A stretch of DNA of 64,000 bases from Chitinophagaceae bacterium (GTDB taxonomy: Bacteria > Bacteroidota > Bacteroidia > Chitinophagales > Chitinophagaceae). Location: assembly GCA_009996675.1 (NCBI GenBank), contig JAACZQ010000001.1:68227-132226 (forward strand). Direction: 5' to 3'. A program made the position numbers and the translations under genes. Position 1 is the stretch's first letter. Each line of letters begins with the position of its first letter. Below the pieces are notes generated by a model that was given only the letters and a program-made list of their open reading frames with translations, searched no databases and was not told where the DNA came from. Shown here one piece after another: positions 8,663 through 17,949 of the stretch.

Positions 8663-9361
8663 TCAGCCTTTGGCGAGTGCATTGTAATGGCGGAAGAGTT
8701 TAATCATGTCGTCTTCCCTTTTCAGTTTGATGGATTCTTTCTGGATAAAACCCATCATTTCCTTTTGTTGCCCGCCCAGTAATGCCGGTATTTCTGCTGC
8801 GTCTTTGGGCATGCGTTTAACCGATTTTCCGTCGGTTGACATATAATACAGGGTGCGATCGCGGTAGGTACGTACGAAACGGGCATTGGGATAGGGCTGC
8901 CGCTCACTGAATTTTACTTCTGCATATTTCAGCAGCAAAGCGGATCCGGAATCAAGTACTTCATAGAAAGCAGTGATTTCGCGGCCTTCAACCGGACTAA
9001 ACCCGGCCCGGTACACTTTGGTACCATCGGGTGTTTTAACCTGTACTTCTTTCACCGGTAAAGCTATAACCATTTCATTACCCGTATTATCTATGAATTC
9101 CACTTCATTACTGAGAAAATTGATCCGTACACTAAGCCCTTTGTAGGTATTGCCATTGCCAAGGGTAACGGTTCCTTCCATGAACTCCTTTGTATTGTAA
9201 GGAGAGCCCTCTTCATCAAAATTCCGGTTGGGTTTCATTAAACGACCATTGGCATCAATCATGAATTTGTCGGTTTCCAGTTTATTACCCAGGAAACTGG
9301 TTTGTGCCCCTGCTGTTAGTCCAATCGTCAGGATGCTCATGGTGAGTAGGATCTTTCTCAT
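8663..9361 (-). CDS. Exported hypothetical protein, paralog A of a tandem pair
   Basis: A 232-residue protein with a signal peptide (ILLTMSILTIGLTAGAQ). I do not recognise a named family. It shares blocks in the same order with its equally long upstream neighbour: EGSPYxxxE, GxxTLxNGxTYKGLxV, FYEVLxSG, YxSTDG, and a C-terminal LKxEDDxxKxxxxYNxL. The pair is evidently an old tandem duplication. The protein probably folds as beta strands in the periplasm or at the outer membrane, and the repeated NG-TYKGL pattern suggests beta hairpins. A 34-bp gap to its neighbour supports co-transcription. Confidence 0.75.
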   Translation of the reverse strand: MRKILLTMSILTIGLTAGAQTSFLGNKLETDKFMIDANGRLMKPNRNFDEEGSPYNTKEFMEGTVTLGNGNTYKGLSVRINFLSNEVEFIDNTGNEMVIALPVKEVQVKTPDGTKVYRAGFSPVEGREITAFYEVLDSGSALLLKYAEVKFSERQPYPNARFVRTYRDRTLYYMSTDGKSVKRMPKDAAEIPALLGGQQKEMMGFIQKESIKLKREDDMIKLFRHYNALAKG

Positions 9362-9395
9362 GTGTGTCCGGTTTATGGCACCGTTAAAGCCGGTG

Positions 9396-10094
9396 TTACT
9401 GGTTTAATGAATTGTAATACGCTACTATTTTTTTCAGGTCTTCTTCTTTTTTGAGTTTGAGATCGTTGCTGTTGATCAGTTTCAGGATGGCTGCCTGGTG
9501 CGGTTGCAACAGGTTGGCCAGGTCCTGAGCCGATTTGGGAACACGGATCAATGTGGTACCGTCTGTACTGATATAAAACAGGTCGGCCGGGGTAAGGGAA
9601 CGGGTGGTGGTATTACTGTTGATCGGGGTATAATCAGAAACCTGGATCAGTTTTGTTTTCAGCAACATCAGTTTCCCGCTTTCCAGCACTTCATAAAAAG
9701 TCTTGGATTTCTGTTTGTCGATCGGTGCGAAGCCGCTCAGGAAAATAATAACATTGCCATTGTCTTCCATATCTACGCGGGTGATTTCATTGGATGCCAC
9801 CATTTCTTCTCCATCAGGCGTACGGAATAAAACTTCCTGGAGCATCATATTCAATTTCACCTGCAGGCCTTTGTAGGTTTTGCCATTACTCAGCGTGAGT
9901 GCACCATTTTTGTACTCGGGGAAATAATAGGGTGAACCTTCTACTTCAAACCCTTTCATAATACGCAAGGGCCTGGCATGGCTTTCTTTGAGCAGGTTTC
10001 CCGGAGTTGAAACATTCAATTTGGGATCCGGATTCTGCGCAGATGCGGTTGCGCATGCTGCAAAAGTTGCTGAAAGGAATAGCAAACGTATCAT
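9396..10094 (-). CDS. Exported hypothetical protein, paralog B of a tandem pair
   Basis: A 232-residue protein with a signal peptide (LLFLSATFAACATASAQ). It is paralogous to the gene directly downstream, sharing EGSPYYFPEYKNG, TLSNGKTYKGLQV, TFYEVLESGKLMLLK, YISTDG and a C-terminal LKKEEDLKKIVAYYNSL. Function unknown. It is the first gene of the pair in transcription order and lies 50 bp downstream of prfA on the same strand, so it could also be read from the prfA promoter. Confidence 0.75.
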   Translation of the reverse strand: MIRLLFLSATFAACATASAQNPDPKLNVSTPGNLLKESHARPLRIMKGFEVEGSPYYFPEYKNGALTLSNGKTYKGLQVKLNMMLQEVLFRTPDGEEMVASNEITRVDMEDNGNVIIFLSGFAPIDKQKSKTFYEVLESGKLMLLKTKLIQVSDYTPINSNTTTRSLTPADLFYISTDGTTLIRVPKSAQDLANLLQPHQAAILKLINSNDLKLKKEEDLKKIVAYYNSLNQ

Positions 10095-10144
10095 ATAATG
10101 ACTTTTGTCAATAGAAAGATACGTTAATACCGGTAGGATTCCGT

Positions 10145-11212
10145 CTACTGCACCAACATTTTTTCTGCATTCTCTGCAACTTGCAGGGCTTCAATAAATT
10201 CGTCGATATCGCCATTGATCACGGCATCGAGATTATAGGAGGTAAGGCCAATGCGGTGATCGGTTACGCGTCCCTGTGGCCAGTTATAAGTGCGTATTTT
10301 GGCACTTCGGTCGCCCGTACTTACCAGGGTTTTACGGTGGCGGGCTATTTCCTCTTCCTGTTTGCGTACCTGTTCTTCATAGAGTTTGGTACGGAGCATG
10401 ACCATGGCTTTTTCGCGGTTGCCCAGCTGTGAGCGTTCGGTCTGGCATACTACGGTAACACCGGTGGGAATATGGGTGAGGAATACCTTGGTTTCCACTT
10501 TGTTAACGTTCTGCCCCCCGGCACCACCGCTTCGGGCCGTTTCCATTTTAACATCGCTTTCCCGCAGTTCAAAATCCACTTCTTCGGCTTCGGGCATCAC
10601 AGCTACGGTGGCTGCGGATGTGTGTACGCGTCCCTGTGTTTCAGTATTGGGAACCCTTTGCACGCGGTGTACGCCGCTTTCAAATTTCAGGGTACCGTAA
10701 ACATCTTCACCGCTCACTTCCACCACCACTTCCTTGTATCCGCCCACAGTACCTTCGCTTTCACTTACAATGCTGGTTTTCCAGCCTTTCTTGGCACAAT
10801 AGCGCAGGTACATGCCCAGCAGATCACCGGCAAATAAACTGGCTTCATCGCCACCGGTACCGGCACGGATTTCCAGGATGGCATTTTTATCGTCCTGCGG
10901 ATCTTTGGGGATCAGCAGTTTGGTAAGTTCTTTTTCGAGGCTTTCTTTTTGTTCTTCCAGGGCAGGCAATTCCATTTTCGCCAATTCACGCATGTCTTCA
11001 TCATTACCCTGAAGGCTTTCTTTGGCAAACTGGTAATCATTCATCACCCGACGGTAGGTGTCGTAGGGCTTTACTATTTTTTCGAGGGAACGGTATTCCT
11101 TGCTATACACACCAAACTGTTTGGGATCATTGATGATCTCAGGGTTGGTGAGGGCGATACCCACTTGCTCAAATCTTGCCTTGATGGCATCCAGCTTATC
11201 CAGCATATCCAT
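10145..11212 (-). CDS. prfA: Peptide chain release factor 1
   Basis: A class-I release factor of 355 residues from the chosen start. Counting from there, the catalytic GGQ is at about 232-234 within [15 protein letters not shown]. The stop-codon recognition tripeptide is PNT at 188-190 ([17 protein letters not shown]), matching the P-x-T of RF1 and not the SPF of RF2. It terminates translation at UAA and UAG. The open frame extends to 11230, but a -7 element at 11228-11235 would start transcription near 11223. The ATG at 11212 (or 11206) is therefore the realistic start. Confidence 0.93.
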   Translation of the reverse strand: MDMLDKLDAIKARFEQVGIALTNPEIINDPKQFGVYSKEYRSLEKIVKPYDTYRRVMNDYQFAKESLQGNDEDMRELAKMELPALEEQKESLEKELTKLLIPKDPQDDKNAILEIRAGTGGDEASLFAGDLLGMYLRYCAKKGWKTSIVSESEGTVGGYKEVVVEVSGEDVYGTLKFESGVHRVQRVPNTETQGRVHTSAATVAVMPEAEEVDFELRESDVKMETARSGGAGGQNVNKVETKVFLTHIPTGVTVVCQTERSQLGNREKAMVMLRTKLYEEQVRKQEEEIARHRKTLVSTGDRSAKIRTYNWPQGRVTDHRIGLTSYNLDAVINGDIDEFIEALQVAENAEKMLVQ

Positions 11213-11227
11213 TTTTTTATCGGACTG

Positions 11228-11235
11228 CAAAATTA
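11228..11235 (-). promoter_or_regulatory. Bacteroidota -7 element (TAATTTTG) for prfA
   Basis: Exact TAnnTTTG match on the minus strand. It implies a leader of about 11 bases before the ATG at 11212 and rules out the longer start at 11230. Confidence 0.5.
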
Positions 11236-11350
11236 CAGCATTCGGCGCGAGTTTTCCGGTAAATTACCGCTTTCTCCCGGTCATCAATTTGCGGGTTTGT
11301 GCGGGAAATCCCTGTCAATTTCATTATCTTCCGATCCTAATCTGCTGACC

Positions 11351-12916
11351 ATGAAATGGATATTTTCTTTCGCCCTCTGCTTGTTTTCCGGTTTCTTACA
11401 GGCCCAGGAAGCCGATATACTGATACAGAACGGTAAAATACTGGATGGTACGGGTAATGGCTGGTACTATGGAGATATTGCTGTGAAAAATGGCAAAATC
11501 CTGAAAATAGGCAGGCTGACGGGGTGGAAGGCAGCTAAGACCATTGACGCAAAAGGGCTGTTGGTTACGCCCGGTTTTATTGATGTGCATACCCATATTG
11601 AGGGCGATGAAAAGAAAAATCCCCTGGCCAGCAATTTTATTTATGATGGGGTAACCACAGTAGTGACCGGTAACTGCGGTCTTTCCGATCCCGATATCGG
11701 TGCCTACCTGGCCATGATCGATTCCCTCAAAACTTCGGTGAATGTAGCGGCCCTGATTGGTCATAATGATGTGCGCAAGAAAGTAATGGGTTCTGCCAAC
11801 CGCGATCCCAATGAAACCGAAATGCAACAGATGGAAGCCATTGTGGAAAATGCCATGCGTAATGGTGCTGTGGGTATGTCAACCGGACTCATCTATATTC
11901 CCGGCACTTATTCCAAAACGGAAGAAATCCTGCGTCTTGCGAAAGTGGCTTCCCGTTACCAGGGCGTATATGCCAGCCATATGCGTGATGAAGGCGATAG
12001 TGTGGTACAGGCCATTGAAGAAGCTTTACTGATCGGAAGAGAAGCCAATATACCGGTGGAGATATCGCATTTCAAGTTAAGCGGACAACAAAACTGGGGG
12101 CGCAGCAAAGAAACGGTCCCCATGATTATCAAAGCCCGTGAAGAGGGACTGGATGTTACCATTGACCAGTATCCTTATACCGCCAGCAGTACATCGCTCA
12201 GTACACTCTTGCCCGATTGGGTATTGGCAGACGGGCGCGATTCCATCAAAGCGAGACTGGCCAGAGCGGATATCCGTAAAACGGTAACCGATTATATGCT
12301 GCGCAGGTTACAGGTTCGCAAACTCAAACATTTTTCATATCCCGTTGTGGCCTATTTCCAGGCCGATACATCACTCAATGGTAAAAGTATTGAGCAGGTA
12401 AATCTCATCAAAGGCAGAAAACACCATGCTGCCGAAGAAGCAGAAACCATTATTCAAATGATGGAGCAGGGTGGTGCCAGCATGGTATTCCATGGTATGG
12501 GTGATGAAGACATTAAAAACATTATGCGCTATCCCTTCAACATGTTTGCATCCGATGCCAGTATCCGTATTTACCAGCAGGGCAATCCACACCCCCGTGG
12601 TTATGGCACCAATGCCAGGGTATTGTATAAATATGTGCAGCAGGAAAAAGTTATTTCCCTGGAGGAAGCCATTCGCCGCATGACATCACTGCCTGCCCGT
12701 AAGTTTCACCTCAGCAATCGCGGATTACTGATTGAGGGATATGCTGCCGATATTGTTGTGTTTGATGAAAATGAAGTGCGTGACCTGTCAACGTATGAAC
12801 AACCCCACCAGTACTCAACCGGTTTCCGGTATGTATTGGTCAACGGACAAACTACGGTAGACAATGGTGTGCATATTGGAACACGTGCAGGTGTTGCTAT
12901 CAGAAACAAACCATAA
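11351..12916 (+). CDS. Exported N-acyl-D-amino-acid deacylase (D-aminoacylase family)
   Basis: A 521-residue amidohydrolase-fold enzyme with a signal peptide (IFSFALCLFSGFLQAQ). The first metal-binding motif is VHTHIEGD, with His80 and His82. Later elements include GHNDVR, MRDEGDSV, EISHFKLSG and ASDASIRIYQQG, which carries the catalytic Asp region of D-aminoacylases. Such enzymes remove N-acyl groups from D-amino acids, and dipeptide-acting relatives exist. The same frame is open back to 10949, but that extension overlaps prfA and has no signal peptide, so the ATG at 11351 is used. The serine hydrolase gene starts 2 bp after its stop. Confidence 0.87.
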   Translation: MKWIFSFALCLFSGFLQAQEADILIQNGKILDGTGNGWYYGDIAVKNGKILKIGRLTGWKAAKTIDAKGLLVTPGFIDVHTHIEGDEKKNPLASNFIYDGVTTVVTGNCGLSDPDIGAYLAMIDSLKTSVNVAALIGHNDVRKKVMGSANRDPNETEMQQMEAIVENAMRNGAVGMSTGLIYIPGTYSKTEEILRLAKVASRYQGVYASHMRDEGDSVVQAIEEALLIGREANIPVEISHFKLSGQQNWGRSKETVPMIIKAREEGLDVTIDQYPYTASSTSLSTLLPDWVLADGRDSIKARLARADIRKTVTDYMLRRLQVRKLKHFSYPVVAYFQADTSLNGKSIEQVNLIKGRKHHAAEEAETIIQMMEQGGASMVFHGMGDEDIKNIMRYPFNMFASDASIRIYQQGNPHPRGYGTNARVLYKYVQQEKVISLEEAIRRMTSLPARKFHLSNRGLLIEGYAADIVVFDENEVRDLSTYEQPHQYSTGFRYVLVNGQTTVDNGVHIGTRAGVAIRNKP

Positions 12917-12918
12917 CT

Positions 12919-14019
12919 ATGCGATATTCCATACTGCTTGTTTTTTGCTTACTGGGATTGCTGTCTTTTGGTCAACCCACCGATAAATACCAGCGTATTG
13001 ATTCTTTGTTCCAGTCGGTATATAGTAATGATGCTTTCAGTGGTGTATTGGTGATAACGGAGAAAGGGAAACTGCGGTATGAACAGGCCCTGGGTTTCCG
13101 CAATATTGCGGCGGGTATTCCTTTGGAGCAGACAGATATTTTTGAACTGGCATCTGTATCCAAACAATTTACGGCTATGATTATTATGATGCTGGCTGAA
13201 CAGGGGAAGTTGCAATACGATGATGCTGTTGAGCGTTACCTGAACATTCCCTACCGGGGCATTACCATCCGCCACCTGCTTACGCATACCAGCGGGTTAC
13301 CCGATTACCAAGCCATTATGGATCAGTACTGGGATAAAACACAAGTGGCAGATAACAATGATATCATTACTTACCTGAACAGGTATGCACCACCCGTACG
13401 TTTTGCGCCGGGTGATCGTTATGAATACAGCAATACCGGTTATGTTTTACTGGCCAGTATTGCCGAAAAAGCATCGGGACAGGATTTTACGGAGATGTGC
13501 CGCAAATGGATTTTCCGCCGGCTGAAGATGAAAGATACAGACCTGCGTTTCCCGGCACTGCGGGCAACCATGAAACGATTTGCACTGGGACATATATATG
13601 TACCCGAACGAAAGGTATACGTGCATGCGGATTCATTTCCTTCATCCAATTACACCATCTGGCTGGGTAAAAGAGAGGGGCCGGGACGCATCAGTGCTAC
13701 GGCCAAAGACCTGCTGAAATGGGATCGTGCGCTGCGGGCCGGTAAACTGGTTTCAGCAGCTACCATGACAGAAGCGTATCAGCCGATGAAGCTGAACAAC
13801 GGACAATATTCCAATTATGGTTTTGGCTGGATGATTGAACCTGAAACACCGCAGGGTAAAGTCGTGCAGCATAGTGGCGATAATCCGGGCTATAAAACAC
13901 AGATCATCCGTTATCTTGATCAAGATATTACCATCATACTGCTTAACAACAATGCACATGCACAATTCAACCAAGTATTGTCGGGAATCCGAAAAATCCT
14001 GGCCAACGCAAACGATTAG
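12919..14019 (+). CDS. Exported serine hydrolase, class C beta-lactamase/DD-peptidase family
   Basis: A 366-residue protein with a signal peptide (ILLVFCLLGLLSFGQ). The nucleophile motif is Ser79-x-x-Lys82 (ELASVSKQF) and the second motif is Tyr170-x-Asn172 (YEYSNTGYVLL). A C-terminal HSGDNPGYK supplies the third HxG-type box. Relatives include D-aminopeptidases, esterases and class C beta-lactamases, and the sequence does not decide among them. It lies 2 bp after the D-aminoacylase and just before a dipeptidase, so D-peptide hydrolysis is a sensible guess. Antibiotic resistance should not be assumed. Confidence 0.85.
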   Translation: MRYSILLVFCLLGLLSFGQPTDKYQRIDSLFQSVYSNDAFSGVLVITEKGKLRYEQALGFRNIAAGIPLEQTDIFELASVSKQFTAMIIMMLAEQGKLQYDDAVERYLNIPYRGITIRHLLTHTSGLPDYQAIMDQYWDKTQVADNNDIITYLNRYAPPVRFAPGDRYEYSNTGYVLLASIAEKASGQDFTEMCRKWIFRRLKMKDTDLRFPALRATMKRFALGHIYVPERKVYVHADSFPSSNYTIWLGKREGPGRISATAKDLLKWDRALRAGKLVSAATMTEAYQPMKLNNGQYSNYGFGWMIEPETPQGKVVQHSGDNPGYKTQIIRYLDQDITIILLNNNAHAQFNQVLSGIRKILANAND

Positions 14020-14020
14020 A

Positions 14021-15211
14021 TTGATACGGGGCGCTGTACTGGCAACTGCCTTTTTCGTTGCTGCAACAACTGCCAGCCGGGCACAGGCTTATCAACGCTT
14101 GCATCAGAAAGCAACTGTGGTGGATACGCATAACGACTTCCCCAATAAATCGGTGGAATATGGATATCTGTTTGAACAATCGCTCCAGGGGAAAACCCAT
14201 TCCGATCTGGGGCGCATGAAAAAAGGCGGACTGGATGTGCAGGTTTTTTCGATCTGGTGTGATGGTGCTTATGGGATGGGTAAGGGTTTTGCGCGGGCCA
14301 ACCGGCTGATAGATTCGGTACAGGCCTGGGTAGCCAGGAATCCGGCCGATATGATGCTTGTAAAGACGCCGGCCGATCTGAAGAAAGCGGTTAAGCAACA
14401 TAAGCTGGCCACCATGATGGGCGTGGAAGGCGGCCACATGATTGAAGACAACCTGGGTTACCTGGAACAATTGTATGGCAGGGGTGTACGATATATGACC
14501 CTAACCTGGAATAATTCAACTTCCTGGGCCAGTTCTGCACAGGATGAAAGCGGTAATAAAGTGCCGAATGCCAAAGCTGGACTGAATGATTTTGGCAAAC
14601 AGGTGGTACAAAGAATGAATGAACTGGGAATGATGGTGGATTTATCACATGTGGGTGAACAAACATTCTGGGATGCGATTAATATCACTACCAAACCCGT
14701 GATCGTATCGCATAGTTGTGCCCATGCATTATGCCCGGTATTCCGCAACCTGAAAGACGATCAGATCAAAGCCGTTGGAAAGAATGGCGGTGTGATACAC
14801 CTGAATTTCTATTCCGGCTTTCTCGACAGCAGTTTCATGACCCGCAGCCGTGCATTTAATCAGGCACATAAAGCGGAGCGGGATTCCTTGCGGAAAATAA
14901 ATCCGGAGCCTTATTTCGCTGATGAGTACCTGTTTGAACGTTATCCGGAAGAAGTAAAAAACCTGCGGCCCCCTTTATCCTTATTACTGGACCATATTGA
15001 CCATATTGTAAAACTGGTTGGTGTGGATCATGTGGGACTGGGTTCAGATTTTGATGGCATCAGTTCGGCACCGCAGCAACTGGATGATGTGGCGGCCTAT
15101 CCGCTCATTACCAAGGGGCTCCTGGAAAGAGGTTATTCCAAAAAAGCTGTCCGTAAAATACTGGGCGAGAATTTTATTAGGGTATTTCAGGCGAACAGCA
15201 AGCTTCCGTAG
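14021..15211 (+). CDS. Membrane dipeptidase (renal dipeptidase, M19 family)
   Basis: About 396 residues from the chosen TTG start. It carries the M19 metal ligands His37-x-Asp39 (VVDTHNDF), the Glu in GVEGGHM, and the later His sites in VSHSCAHAL and the GLGSDFDG loop, so the active site looks complete. The family cleaves dipeptides, including those with a C-terminal D-residue. There is no ATG near the N-terminus. The TTG at 14021, 1 bp after the previous stop, gives a good signal peptide (AVLATAFFVAATTASRAQA); an overlapping ATG at 13959 is the alternative. It is third in a likely operon of D-peptide enzymes. Confidence 0.86.
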   Translation: MIRGAVLATAFFVAATTASRAQAYQRLHQKATVVDTHNDFPNKSVEYGYLFEQSLQGKTHSDLGRMKKGGLDVQVFSIWCDGAYGMGKGFARANRLIDSVQAWVARNPADMMLVKTPADLKKAVKQHKLATMMGVEGGHMIEDNLGYLEQLYGRGVRYMTLTWNNSTSWASSAQDESGNKVPNAKAGLNDFGKQVVQRMNELGMMVDLSHVGEQTFWDAINITTKPVIVSHSCAHALCPVFRNLKDDQIKAVGKNGGVIHLNFYSGFLDSSFMTRSRAFNQAHKAERDSLRKINPEPYFADEYLFERYPEEVKNLRPPLSLLLDHIDHIVKLVGVDHVGLGSDFDGISSAPQQLDDVAAYPLITKGLLERGYSKKAVRKILGENFIRVFQANSKLP

Positions 15212-15217
15212 CATTCA

Positions 15218-16426
15218 TTAAAAATTAATCTGTGCCTGTAGCCGTAGCAGGCTTCCTTTCTGCAGGTTATTCTGCAGGATAAAATCTTCGTATCTGCGAT
15301 TGGAAAAAGTATAAGTAGCCACCAGTTCAAATTCACGAACCGGCTGCCATTCAATTCCAATTTCGAATTCCCGTACACGATAACTGCGGGCATCCAGCTC
15401 ATGTTTGCGGCCCCCGTTATAGTATTGCCCGCGTACAAAAGGTATAATGACCTGCTTTTGCTGCCGGAACATCCAGGAGAGGGTAATATACCCACCCTGT
15501 AAATCACTGGTCTCAATAGAATCGGTAGCCTTGTTGAATTCGGGGCCACGGCCGATATTGTATTCAGCCTGTATGCCAAATGGTTGCGGGTACAGCACAA
15601 AACTGGCACCAATCCGCTCATCAGTATAGTTGCGGGAAGCTTTTAGTTTGGTGCCGGTACTGGTTTGGTCTCTGGTAACAACGTATTGTCCTGTATAAGC
15701 CTGTATACCGGTTTCAATGATTTGTTTGCCAACCTGCATGGGATAGGTAAAACGCACTACAGTATGCAGGCTGTTATTCTGTTCCGGTTTATTGGCGGTC
15801 TGGCCATTGAATACACCGAGCGCAAACAAACCATAATATCCTGAACCTTTCAAACCATCGCGTACCAGCCGGGCGAACAATTCCCTTTTGGCAGCGGGTG
15901 CCCAGTAGAAAAATACACCCAGGTCGCGCTCATTCACAAAAGCACTATTGGTAGCATCGGCGCGATCGAGTGGGATACGGTTCTGGCTGGACTGCATATT
16001 CTCAAAACCATAGGGAATCTTACTCTGCCCGATGCGGAAGCGATATTCATTTTTGGGATCTATACCAATATCCATATAAGCGTCGCGCAATTGGGCAAAT
16101 TGCAGGTTGGTATTACTGGCTGAACTGACAAAATCGGGCTGAATATAGAAGTATACCTGTTTACTGATCTGACCAAAAAAAATCAACCGTGCGCGGCGCA
16201 GGAAAATGCCCCCATTCTCCCCCCAACTGCGATCACCCTGCTCACTGCCCAGATGTGGATTGGTTTCAAAAAGCCGGTTGTAACGGGCCTGCATATAACC
16301 CCGCACCGAAATTAATTCATGCCATTTTTTAGTGTTGGCGGTCTTGTTTGTGGTAGTATCTACGGGTGTCTGGGACCAGGATGAAGTGGTGATCAGTAAT
16401 AAGAATAAAGACAAACAATGTCTCAT
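15218..16426 (-). CDS. Phosphate-selective porin O/P family outer-membrane protein
   Basis: About 402 residues with a signal peptide (CLSLFLLLITTSSWSQ). After it comes ISVRGYMQARYNRLFETNP, and the rest alternates short strands and turns with many Tyr, Arg and Asp residues. The C-terminus QAQINF ends in the terminal Phe of a beta barrel. This matches the O/P porin family. Substrate cannot be read from sequence, and many members in this phylum do not carry phosphate. The first ATG at 16447 is close to the predicted transcription start, so the internal ATG at 16426 is used. It is convergent with the dipeptidase across 6 bp. Confidence 0.85.
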   Translation of the reverse strand: MRHCLSLFLLLITTSSWSQTPVDTTTNKTANTKKWHELISVRGYMQARYNRLFETNPHLGSEQGDRSWGENGGIFLRRARLIFFGQISKQVYFYIQPDFVSSASNTNLQFAQLRDAYMDIGIDPKNEYRFRIGQSKIPYGFENMQSSQNRIPLDRADATNSAFVNERDLGVFFYWAPAAKRELFARLVRDGLKGSGYYGLFALGVFNGQTANKPEQNNSLHTVVRFTYPMQVGKQIIETGIQAYTGQYVVTRDQTSTGTKLKASRNYTDERIGASFVLYPQPFGIQAEYNIGRGPEFNKATDSIETSDLQGGYITLSWMFRQQKQVIIPFVRGQYYNGGRKHELDARSYRVREFEIGIEWQPVREFELVATYTFSNRRYEDFILQNNLQKGSLLRLQAQINF

Positions 16427-16444
16427 GCTGTAGGGTTGTGGGCG

Positions 16445-16474
16445 CAAAATTAAGAGCGGCTCTTTTCATAACAA
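16445..16474 (-). promoter_or_regulatory. Complete Bacteroidota promoter for the O/P porin
   Basis: Minus-strand -7 element TAATTTTG at 16445-16452 and a -33 TTG at 16472-16474, with a 19-bp spacer. This is the best promoter seen on the minus strand. It puts transcription just before 16426. Confidence 0.6.
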
Positions 16475-16635
16475 TTTTATAACCATTTGGTAATAATTTG
16501 ATAACATGACTTGATTATATAAGGGGTAATGGTTGCTGCCCGATCGTCTGTAAGTGAGTCCTGGCGAGGATTGTACACATTTGTTAATAATAAGATTCAC
16601 ACCAAAAATGCCAAACCAGCGAAGAAAAGAGTAAA

Positions 16636-16650
16636 TTACGTAATACGTAA
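16636..16650. promoter_or_regulatory. Perfect inverted repeat (7+1+7) before the YkuK-like gene
   Basis: TTACGTA and TACGTAA flank a single A, giving a 15-bp perfect dyad whose edge is 10 bp upstream of the ATG at 16661. It looks like an operator for a dimeric regulator, but no neighbouring regulator gene points to one. Confidence 0.4.
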
Positions 16651-16660
16651 ACCTTCATTT

Positions 16661-17134
16661 ATGCGTTGGAGAAAATTCAATGGTGAGCCAATTCAACTGC
16701 CGATCAAGGAGGCAGTGGAAGAGGCCATCAAACGGGAATCAGACAACGGTGTAAAACTGAAAGTCTGTATTGGCACCGACAGCCAGGTAAAGGGTGATGA
16801 TACCGAATTTGCTACCGTGATTGTTTTTTTGCGGGAGCACAATGGTGGTTTCATGTACATCCACAATGAAAAAACCAAACAGCGTTACCACATTAAGGAG
16901 CGCATGCTGGTGGAAGTGGCTAAAAGTATTGAGATCGCCTATGAACTTTGCGACCTGTTCATTGAGCACCATGTGGACATGGAAGTGCATGCCGATATCA
17001 ATACCAATCCGCAGTTCAAAAGCAATGATGCTTTGCGTGAAGCCATGGGCTATATCCTGGGTATGGGCTTTGCTTTCAAAGCCAAACCGGAAGCTTTTGC
17101 CAGCAGCTGCTGTGCCGATAAGGCGGTAAACTGA
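16661..17134 (+). CDS. YkuK-like (DUF458) RNase H-fold protein
   Basis: 157 residues from the chosen ATG. The motif CIGTDSQVKGDDTEFATVIVF and the later MEVHADINTNPQFKSND fit the DUF458/YkuK family, whose predicted fold is RNase H-like with acidic catalytic residues. Its function is not known to me. The frame is open from 16529, but the extra 44 residues are Lys/Arg-rich, lack family similarity and span a 15-bp perfect dyad. The ATG at 16661 (MRWRKFNG) is therefore preferred. It is divergent from the O/P porin. Confidence 0.78.
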   Translation: MRWRKFNGEPIQLPIKEAVEEAIKRESDNGVKLKVCIGTDSQVKGDDTEFATVIVFLREHNGGFMYIHNEKTKQRYHIKERMLVEVAKSIEIAYELCDLFIEHHVDMEVHADINTNPQFKSNDALREAMGYILGMGFAFKAKPEAFASSCCADKAVN

Positions 17135-17286
17135 CCGGCACATGCTCTTATCCGTACTTATCCCGGTCTTCACCGGGGTACATGCCCCTCACTCCCTCAT
17201 CTTTTCTGTCCCCCTTTATCGCCTGATTACCAGACCTGTTTTTTTATCTGGTGAAAAAAACATATATTAACAGATAAACCTTTTGT

Positions 17287-17919
17287 ATGGTGCCCGAAGG
17301 ATATAAAAAAGTCAATTGGACTAATATCATGATCCTGCACTGGATCATGAATCCGGGGCTTACAGTTTGTGAGTGGCTGGGCATGCGTGTACCCCGTGTT
17401 ATGCTTTATGAACGACATTCTAAAAAGCCTTATTTAAGCAGGTTTACAGTTCCTTGTCCGCATTGTCAAACCATTCATGATGGGCTTACCTGGTCGGCGC
17501 AGAATCATACAGATCGGAAAAACTGGTTTGGCTTGTATTGTCCGTCTTGTGGTGGCATTATTCCTTGCGTGATTAATATTACCAGTCTGCTACTGCTGAT
17601 TATTACGGTGCCTATCTGGGTTTTCTTCTGGAAAAAGTGGCGTCAAAACTGGTTGCGGCAACAGCCTGACCGATTTACGAACCTGAAACTTGGGGCTGCT
17701 GAAAATCCGTTTGCAGGCCGGGGCTGGCTGGCGCAGGCATTGTCTTTTGCGTTCTTGTTGTGGCTAATTCACCTGGCTACCCTTGCTTTATTTGGCGAAC
17801 CCATTACCTTGAAAGATTTCATTCCCATTTCTCAGTTATTGGGTGGTTTGTTATTTGGATTGATGATGCGTTGGATGATGGGCGGGTGGAAGAATAATAT
17901 AAAAGATTCCAAGGGGTAA
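17287..17919 (+). CDS. Zinc-ribbon membrane protein of unknown function
   Basis: A 210-residue protein I cannot place in a named family. It has two CxxC pairs (Cys57/Cys60 in CPHC and Cys85/Cys88 in CPSC), a typical zinc ribbon. Three hydrophobic segments follow, at about residues 94-114, 149-170 and 181-198. The ribbon probably faces the cytoplasm. It stands alone, 152 bp after the YkuK-like gene and convergent with engB. Upstream sequence shows no clear promoter element. Confidence 0.7.
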   Translation: MVPEGYKKVNWTNIMILHWIMNPGLTVCEWLGMRVPRVMLYERHSKKPYLSRFTVPCPHCQTIHDGLTWSAQNHTDRKNWFGLYCPSCGGIIPCVINITSLLLLIITVPIWVFFWKKWRQNWLRQQPDRFTNLKLGAAENPFAGRGWLAQALSFAFLLWLIHLATLALFGEPITLKDFIPISQLLGGLLFGLMMRWMMGGWKNNIKDSKG

Positions 17920-17949
17920 TTCATCCCATTGCTTACCCGTATTGAAATG

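Noticed and set aside
10949-11350. N-terminal extension of the D-aminoacylase frame
   Set aside because: It overlaps prfA on the other strand and would bury the signal peptide that starts at 11351.
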